NCBI RefSeq assembly: GCF_021513215.1
Contig: NZ_CP090975.1
Location: 117,501 to 181,500, forward strand
DNA from: Suttonella sp. R2A3
GTDB taxonomy: Bacteria > Pseudomonadota > Gammaproteobacteria > Cardiobacteriales > Cardiobacteriaceae
Reading direction: 5' to 3'
Length of the DNA: 64,000 nt
Of this stretch, positions 58,683 through 64,000 are shown piece by piece; position 1 is the first letter of the stretch; each line of letters begins with the position of its first letter. The notes under the pieces are model-generated. The model worked only from the letters and a program-made list of their open reading frames with translations. It made no database searches and was not told the origin of the DNA. A program made the position numbers and the translations under genes.

Positions 58683-58717
58683 TTTTTGCATTTAATAATG
58701 CAAAAAATTCATGAATT
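58683..58717. promoter_or_regulatory. Palindromes upstream of the homocysteine methyltransferase gene
   Basis: TTTTTGCATT / AATGCAAAAA (58683-58692 and 58697-58706) with a four-base spacer is followed directly by the perfect palindrome AATTCATGAATT at 58706-58717. They lie about 95-125 bases before the minus-strand start and may be operators. There is no known match. Confidence 0.35.
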
Positions 58718-58864
58718 GGTGGCCAGATTAGTGAGGCAGCCTCTAGTTGTTGATGATTTTTTACCATTTTATCATTCTAAAAATCGCATAAATCATCAAT
58801 AAGCGGTTTGTTTGTCGCAGCGCATGCGCTAAACTGTTTCGAGTTTGTCCGTGAAGGAGCAAGG

Positions 58865-59614
58865 ATGTTTTTACTGTTATCGAATGATGATGGTTATTTA
58901 TCGCCGGGTCTGCGCTTAATGGCTGATGCTTTGCTTGGTGAGGTTGAGCGTTTGGTGGTTATGGCGCCAGATCGTGACTGCAGCGGGGCAAGCCATTCAC
59001 TCACCTTAAAGCGCCCTTTGAACGTTAATGAACACGATGGGATCATTTATAGCGTTGATGGCACACCTTCGGACTGTGTGTATTTAGGCGTTGGTGGCTA
59101 TTTTGATGCGAAGCCGGATATGGTAATTTCCGGGATCAATCGTGGCGCAAACCTGGGCGATGATGTGATGTATTCTGGAACGGTTGCGGCAGCTTTTGAA
59201 GGGCGTCATTTAGGGCTGCCCGCTATTGCTGTCTCTTGTGATTCGCATAAACCAGAGCATTTTGCTGATGCGGCGAAAGTGGTGGTTGATCTATTCCGTC
59301 ATCTGCGAGAACACCCTTTGCCGGCGGACACGCTGTTAAACGTCAATATTCCTGACAGGGCATATGGTGATATCAAAGGGTTTCGTACCACCGTACTCGG
59401 ACAGCGTGATGCACCGGAATCGTTGATAGAAACACATGATCCGCGTGGACGTAAGCTCTTTTGGATTGGCCCGCCAGGGAAAGTTTCAGCAGGTGGCGAA
59501 GAAACGGATTTTCATGCGGTGGCTAATGGCTATGTTTCGGTCACGCCGCTGCAATTTGATTTAACCCGACATCGACAAATGCACGATGTACAACAATGGC
59601 TGGAGGGTATTTAA
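58865..59614 (+). CDS. surE: 5'/3'-nucleotidase SurE
   Basis: The 249-residue phosphatase begins MFLLLSNDDGYLSPGL with the NDDG metal site. It then shows APDRDCSGASHSLTL, GTPSDCVYLG and SGINRGANLGDDVMYSGTVAAA. It removes phosphate from nucleoside monophosphates and is linked to stationary phase. I chose ATG 58865, with AGGAG before it; the frame extends to 58808 with no family support. It overlaps the next gene by one base. Confidence 0.95.
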   Translation: MFLLLSNDDGYLSPGLRLMADALLGEVERLVVMAPDRDCSGASHSLTLKRPLNVNEHDGIIYSVDGTPSDCVYLGVGGYFDAKPDMVISGINRGANLGDDVMYSGTVAAAFEGRHLGLPAIAVSCDSHKPEHFADAAKVVVDLFRHLREHPLPADTLLNVNIPDRAYGDIKGFRTTVLGQRDAPESLIETHDPRGRKLFWIGPPGKVSAGGEETDFHAVANGYVSVTPLQFDLTRHRQMHDVQQWLEGI

Positions 59615-60324
59615 TGGCCTTAAACCGACAACAGATGAAAACGATCAAAAACATCGCGCTGATCTCTGCAGCCAGCGTATTATTTGCATGCTCCTTCACA
59701 GGAATGTCTGCATATCAGCTGCATGGCGAACGCGGTGCGTTAGCGGCTAAAGGGCAATACCTGATTAAAAAAGGCGACACCTTATTTGGTATTGCCTGGA
59801 AGCACGGTTTGGATCTGCAGGAGCTCGCTAGCTGGAACAACATCAGTAATCCAAACCGAATTCTTGCCGGCACGATGCTTCGCTTAGAGCCACCAAGAGG
59901 GGTTGAGCGCGCTAAGGTGGTGGCACCTGCGGTGACTCGGGCGGCGAAAAGTGGCTGGGTCTGGCCGACTACCGGTAACGTGGTGCGCGAATTTGCCTCT
60001 AATAAGCCTGGACATCAAGGGATTAAAATCGCTGGTGGTAAAGGTCAGCCGATTGTTGCCGCTAGTGATGGCGAAGTTGCTTATAGCGGTACTGGCCTAT
60101 CGGGCTTTGGGCGCATGGTGATCATTAAACACGACGATAAAGTCCTGTCCGCTTATGGTTATTTACAGAGCGCAAATGTGCGTGAAGGCCAGCGTGTTCG
60201 TAAAGGTGACACTATAGCAACGATGGGGATTAGCCCACAAAACATCGCAGCCTTACATTTTGAAACGCGTAAAGGTGGGCGTCCGGTAAACCCATATGGC
60301 TTTATCGGTACCAGTCAGCGCTAA
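59614..60324 (+). CDS. nlpD: NlpD-like LysM/LytM envelope protein
   Basis: The 236-residue protein has an N-terminal hydrophobic signal (with ACSF, near residue 28). A LysM domain follows (YLIKKGDTLFGIAWKHGL, WNNISNPNRILAG). The C-terminal LytM domain (HQGIKIAGGKGQPIVA; IAALHFETRKGGRPVNP) has lost the aspartate and a histidine of the M23 zinc site (HxGxK; LSAYGY where AHL is expected). This matches NlpD, an inactive activator of amidases at septation. The surE-nlpD order supports this. Confidence 0.88.
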   Translation: MALNRQQMKTIKNIALISAASVLFACSFTGMSAYQLHGERGALAAKGQYLIKKGDTLFGIAWKHGLDLQELASWNNISNPNRILAGTMLRLEPPRGVERAKVVAPAVTRAAKSGWVWPTTGNVVREFASNKPGHQGIKIAGGKGQPIVAASDGEVAYSGTGLSGFGRMVIIKHDDKVLSAYGYLQSANVREGQRVRKGDTIATMGISPQNIAALHFETRKGGRPVNPYGFIGTSQR

Positions 60325-60332
60325 GGCCGATT

Positions 60333-60953
60333 ATGGATTATCAATTTCGCGTCTTAGAGGAAAAAGAAGTCTATCGAGGCTTTTTTAAGCTCCGTCGTTA
60401 CCAGATTGATTTTGAACTCTTTCCGGGTGGTTTAAGCGGTGCGGTGATGCGCGAATGTTCTGGTAGTACCGGTTTTGTGGTTGCGGCATTGCCTTATGAT
60501 CCGCAGCGAGAAGAGTTTGTTTTTGTTGAGCAATTTCGCATTGGTGCGATGGTTGCTGGGCACCATCCCTGGCAGCTCGAAATTGTCGCTGGTTTTATGG
60601 ATAAGCCGGGTGAAACGCCAGAAGAGTGCTTACAGCGTGAGTTGAATGAAGAAATCGGTACCACCGCGCAATCATTAACCCATGTGAGCACGTATTTTAC
60701 CAGCCCTGGCGGCAGTCCTGCGCAAACGCATTTTTATTTTGCGGAAGTTGACGCCTCGCAGTGTGCAACCTATACAGGGTTACTCGAAGAGGGTGAAGAT
60801 ATTTTAGTGCACCGAGTGCCTTATCGCACCGCGTATCGCTGGCTACGTGACGGGCAGGTGAAAAATGCTACCATGATGTTGGCATTACAGGCTTTTTTAT
60901 TGCAACAAGAAGACCGCGTTGCAGCGGCATTTTCTGGGATTGATAACACATGA
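60333..60953 (+). CDS. nudF: ADP-ribose pyrophosphatase (Nudix)
   Basis: The 206-residue hydrolase has the full Nudix box GFMDKPGETPEECLQRELNE followed by EIG, with preceding WQLEIVAG. Flanking text (YQFRVLEEKEVYRGFFKLRRY and SPGGSPAQTHFYFA) fits NudF. It cleaves ADP-ribose to AMP and ribose-5-phosphate. It overlaps the following gene by four bases. Confidence 0.9.
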   Translation: MDYQFRVLEEKEVYRGFFKLRRYQIDFELFPGGLSGAVMRECSGSTGFVVAALPYDPQREEFVFVEQFRIGAMVAGHHPWQLEIVAGFMDKPGETPEECLQRELNEEIGTTAQSLTHVSTYFTSPGGSPAQTHFYFAEVDASQCATYTGLLEEGEDILVHRVPYRTAYRWLRDGQVKNATMMLALQAFLLQQEDRVAAAFSGIDNT

Positions 60954-62356
60954 ATAATCTAAAAACTGTCTTTACACTCAGCGCATTGAGTGCGGCAATG
61001 TGGCTAAGCGCCCCCGTTTTTGGCCAAGAAGCGTGTGATGATCGCGCGTTTGGTGAGCTGGTGCGTCATGATGATGTAGAAGCCCTACGCAGTTACGCTG
61101 AAGAATGTGATGTCGCGCAAAAGGATGTACGTGGGTTCTCTCTTTATGACCGAGCGCTCCTGCAGGGGAGTGAAGAAACGATTGCTTGGCTTGAATCCAA
61201 CAATCATGCAAAAAAAGGTGAGTACAGCGAGGCATTAATTAAATTGGTACAAACCGGGCTGCGCTATTTAGATATGGATGCTGGGGTGATCGACGGCGAT
61301 TTAGGCGATCAAACGCGCAGTGCGATCAAAACCTATCAGAAAAAATATGGCTTTAGCGTTGATGGAGAATTCCATCCTGCGTGGATGGCCGATTTTTACC
61401 GTCGTTTGGTGAAAAAAACCCAGCAAGGGTTAGATCAAATTGGTTTTGAGGCGGGTACACCAGACGGCATTATTGGCGATAATACGGTGAGCGCGATGCA
61501 AGGTTTTCGCCAAGAGCGCCAAATGCCAGCACCAGATTACGCTGATTTAGATGATCAGTTGATCTACCAACTGATGATGGTGCTGCACGAACATCATAAA
61601 GATGAGCTTGCCAAACGTGACGCCGAACGTAAGGCGCGACAAGTCGCACAAGAAGCGGCACGTCGTGAACAAGAAGCAAAAGCACGTGCTGAAGCGCAGC
61701 GTAAGGCAGAAGAAGAGCGCCGCGCCGCTGAGCGGGCTGCAAAAGAAGCCGAACGTGAGCGACAAGCTAATGAACAGCGTATGCAAAAAATTCGTGAAAG
61801 CGAGCTGCAATCTTCATTAAATAACGTGAATATTTTGCCAAATCAATCGAGTGTACAACAAACACAAGCGGCACGTATTGCCCAGGAAAAAGCAGCTTTA
61901 GAGGCCAGGCTGGCGGCAGAACGTGCACAGCAGGAGGCTAAGGCGAAACGTGATGCTGAAGCCGCTAAAATTGAGGAAGAGCGTGCAAAACGTGAAGCTG
62001 CAGAGGCGAAAGCCGCGCAAGAACGCGCCCAGCGTGAAGCAGAAGTGGCGCGTCAAGAAGCTGAACAGGCGCGCCGTGAAGCGCAGGCAGCGTTTACCGC
62101 AGTTAAGCGTAATGAACCGGTTAAAGTGAGTGACGATATTCAGCAAGCAACCCAGGTCCAAGGGGCGAAAACGATGGCTGGGGGGTTCCAAGAGCTCAAT
62201 GGTATTCTTCGTCACAATGGTCGTTCGTCTTGTAGCGTTAACGGGCAAAATATTGAGGCCAGTTGGTGCGAATCGGTTTATCAAGAAAGCAGCGGTAAAA
62301 ACTGTAACGTGATTTTGACCCCGTCAGGATTAGTCGTCAGCTTCTTGTGTGACTAA
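60950..62356 (+). CDS. Exported peptidoglycan-binding coiled-coil protein, unknown function
   Basis: The 468-residue protein has a signal peptide (to about residue 25, VFGQE). A short helical part follows, then two peptidoglycan-binding-like units (about 95-145: GVIDGDLGDQTRSAIKTYQKK; about 155-205: AGTPDGIIGDNTVSAMQGFR). A long charged, alanine-rich coiled coil (about 205-385) resembles TolA. The C-terminal domain of about 70 residues (QELNGILRHNGRSSCSVNGQ, ASWCESVYQESSGKNCN, VVSFLCD) has four cysteines and I do not recognise it. It likely spans the periplasm. It overlaps nudF by four bases. Confidence 0.75.
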   Translation: MNNLKTVFTLSALSAAMWLSAPVFGQEACDDRAFGELVRHDDVEALRSYAEECDVAQKDVRGFSLYDRALLQGSEETIAWLESNNHAKKGEYSEALIKLVQTGLRYLDMDAGVIDGDLGDQTRSAIKTYQKKYGFSVDGEFHPAWMADFYRRLVKKTQQGLDQIGFEAGTPDGIIGDNTVSAMQGFRQERQMPAPDYADLDDQLIYQLMMVLHEHHKDELAKRDAERKARQVAQEAARREQEAKARAEAQRKAEEERRAAERAAKEAERERQANEQRMQKIRESELQSSLNNVNILPNQSSVQQTQAARIAQEKAALEARLAAERAQQEAKAKRDAEAAKIEEERAKREAAEAKAAQERAQREAEVARQEAEQARREAQAAFTAVKRNEPVKVSDDIQQATQVQGAKTMAGGFQELNGILRHNGRSSCSVNGQNIEASWCESVYQESSGKNCNVILTPSGLVVSFLCD

Positions 62357-62578
62357 GCAAGGCGCTTGCCTATCGAATATATGGAGTAGCTGAGATATAC
62401 CTTTTAGGTTGCCTCGGCTAATCCTAAAATGGTTGTTTCTGCTCGGTGTTAGCGAACTCAGCGGTAAGTAAGTGGTGATTGCCTGTAGCGGGCTTACGAA
62501 CAATAACTTTACGATTAACGGATGGATAACACATCCACAAAACACACAAGGCTCTGTTAAAATACAGCGTTTGTAGCA

Positions 62579-63802
62579 ATGATTAAACCAGCATTTATGC
62601 CCAATCAAACCCAATTTCCCGATGCACGTGGCTACTTTGGTCGCTATGGTGGCCAATTTGTCGCAGAAACCTTAATGCAGGCTGTATTGGAATTACAGCA
62701 AGCCTATGAGCAGGCCAAGAATGAACCGGAATTCTGGCAGCAATATCGTCAGGAATTACGCGATTATGTTGGCCGTCCTTCACCGCTGTATTTTGCCGAA
62801 CGTCTAACCCAAGCTGCTGGTGGCGCGCAAATTTGGTTAAAACGCGAAGACCTTAATCATACTGGCGCGCATAAAGTGAATAACACCATTGGCCAGGCCT
62901 TACTCGCGCAACGCTTAGGCAAGCCGCGGGTAATTGCTGAAACCGGTGCGGGGCAGCATGGGGTGGCTACGGCAACTGTGGCTGCACGTCTGGGGCTAGA
63001 ATGCGTGGTGTACATGGGCGCTGATGATATAGCGCGCCAGGCGCCTAACGTCTATCGCATGAAGTTATTGGGCGCTAAGGTGGTTTCTGTCACCTCAGGA
63101 TCACGCACTTTAAAAGATGCGATGAACGAAGCGTTGCGTGATTGGGTGGCCAACGTTGATGACACGTTTTATATCATCGGTACCGTTGCCGGCCCGCACC
63201 CTTATCCGATGTTGGTGCGCGATTTTCAGAAAGTGATTGGTGAGGAAGTACGCGCCCAAGCACACGATCAATTTGGCGCGCTGCCCGATGCCTTAGTGGC
63301 TTGTGTGGGCGGTGGCTCGAATGCGATAGGGCTGTTTTATCCTTTTTATGAGGATGATGTGGCGCTTTATGGCGTTGAAGCCGGTGGACATGGTTTGGCC
63401 AGTGGTGAACATGCCGCACCTTTATCCGATGCACATACTCCGGTTGGCGTGCTTCATGGTAATCGAACGTATGTGATGAGCGATCGAGATGGACAAATTT
63501 CTGCAACCCATTCGATTTCAGCCGGCCTCGATTATCCTGGGGTTGGTCCTGAGCATGCCTGGTTAAAAGACAGTGAACGGGCGCGTTATGTCGCAGTTGA
63601 TGATCAGCAGGCGATGGACGGCTTTCATCAGCTCTGTCGCTTAGAAGGGATTATTCCTGCGTTGGAAAGTTCCCATGCGGTGGCTTATGCCATGGAACTT
63701 GCGAAAACCATGGATAAAGACCAGCGGATTGTGGTCAATCTCTCTGGCCGTGGCGATAAAGATATTAATACCGTCGCGCAGTTAGACGGCATCGAGTTGT
63801 GA
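62579..63802 (+). CDS. trpB: Tryptophan synthase beta subunit
   Basis: The 407-residue PLP enzyme condenses indole and serine. It shows [19 protein letters not shown], the PLP lysine in [51 protein letters not shown] and the end motif [10 protein letters not shown]. The start may be ATG 62579 or ATG 62597 (MPNQTQF); neither has a clear Shine-Dalgarno. The 220-base gap upstream shows no obvious leader peptide with tryptophan codons. trpA follows 6 bases after the stop. Confidence 0.96.
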   Translation: MIKPAFMPNQTQFPDARGYFGRYGGQFVAETLMQAVLELQQAYEQAKNEPEFWQQYRQELRDYVGRPSPLYFAERLTQAAGGAQIWLKREDLNHTGAHKVNNTIGQALLAQRLGKPRVIAETGAGQHGVATATVAARLGLECVVYMGADDIARQAPNVYRMKLLGAKVVSVTSGSRTLKDAMNEALRDWVANVDDTFYIIGTVAGPHPYPMLVRDFQKVIGEEVRAQAHDQFGALPDALVACVGGGSNAIGLFYPFYEDDVALYGVEAGGHGLASGEHAAPLSDAHTPVGVLHGNRTYVMSDRDGQISATHSISAGLDYPGVGPEHAWLKDSERARYVAVDDQQAMDGFHQLCRLEGIIPALESSHAVAYAMELAKTMDKDQRIVVNLSGRGDKDINTVAQLDGIEL

Positions 63803-63808
63803 GGCCCT

Positions 63809-64000
63809 ATGCAACGAATTGAACAACGATTTTCTGATCTACGTCATGCCGGACGTAAGGCGCTTATTCCTTACATTAGCGCTGGTGATCCGGATCCTGA
63901 TCAAACGGTTTCGGTGATGCACGCTTTAGTGGCCTCTGGTGCGGATGTGCTGGAACTCGGGATTCCCTTTTCTGATCCGGCCGCTGATGGCGAGACGATT
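63809..64000 (+). CDS. trpA: Tryptophan synthase alpha subunit, partial (cut by window end)
   Basis: The first 64 residues ([20 protein letters not shown]) continue with [11 protein letters not shown] and [17 protein letters not shown], the TrpA N-terminus with the catalytic-site PFSDPxADG motif. The frame is open at the right edge of the window. It pairs with TrpB to make tryptophan from indole-glycerol phosphate. Confidence 0.95.
   Translation, partial: MQRIEQRFSDLRHAGRKALIPYISAGDPDPDQTVSVMHALVASGADVLELGIPFSDPAADGETI

Noticed and set aside
62357-62578. trp leader peptide and attenuator before trpB
   Set aside because: No short open frame with tandem tryptophan codons and no convincing alternative hairpins were found.

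Overview
The window looks like chromosomal DNA of a gammaproteobacterium of moderate G+C content. It carries an rRNA operon end, sec, cyd, rpmH-rnpA-yidD-yidC-mnmE, epmA, single-chain aceE with aceF, surE-nlpD and trpBA. The mix of a Slam-type outer-membrane translocon, a surface lipoprotein, a YGGYS-repeat autotransporter and a SufBCDSUT system suggests a host-associated lineage such as the Cardiobacteriales. That placement is an inference without any database search. No prophage, intact insertion sequence or CRISPR array is visible.

Layout. 1-1700: 3' part of 23S rRNA, 5S rRNA and terminator. 2-7.2 kb: a secreted ComEA-like protein, a DUF2147 protein, yajC-secD-secF and a drug/metabolite transporter. 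7.3-13.6 kb: cydDC-cydABX, including a 39-residue cydX. 13.6-16 kb (minus strand): a Slam gene with a frameshift, downstream of a Slam-client-like lipoprotein. 16.1-19.9 kb: tRNA-Pro(GGG), pgeF-like, serA, sixA-like, yraN and rsmI. 19.9-26 kb: rpmH-rnpA-yidD-yidC-mnmE without dnaA beside it, a frameshifted nhaC-like gene, and epmA. 26-29.4 kb: an SGNH hydrolase, a ctp-type protease and an orphan TRAP binding protein. 29.6-39.3 kb: aceEF, argH, a two-gene potassium-channel locus, an alpha/beta hydrolase and a pfkB-family sugar kinase.

39.3-42.4 kb is an accessory island. It holds a decayed ABC-F gene fragment and a 778-residue autotransporter. Its right edge carries a diverged duplicate of the last 84 bases of the upstream pfkB-family gene, which looks like an insertion scar. 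42.4-49.8 kb (minus strand) is a tightly packed seven-gene set: XpaC-like, TelA, an SPFH-like/GYF protein, three lytic transglycosylases (the first with a frameshift) and an MliC-like lipoprotein. Its gene contents suggest an envelope-stress or wall-remodelling unit, and it is the best candidate here for an undescribed system.

50-56.3 kb is a full suf operon (regulator, sufB, C, D, S, U, T, monothiol glutaredoxin). 56.5-64 kb: an orphan amino-acid binding protein, a homocysteine S-methyltransferase, surE, nlpD, a Nudix hydrolase, an unusual coiled-coil peptidoglycan-binding protein, trpB and the start of trpA.

Four genes (slam, nhaC-like, the first lytic transglycosylase, sufD) each carry a single-base indel in a homopolymer run. 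One base restores a full-length, family-typical protein in every case. Because sufD is part of the only Fe-S assembly operon seen here, the shared pattern points first to sequencing or assembly error. Phase variation stays possible for the surface genes.
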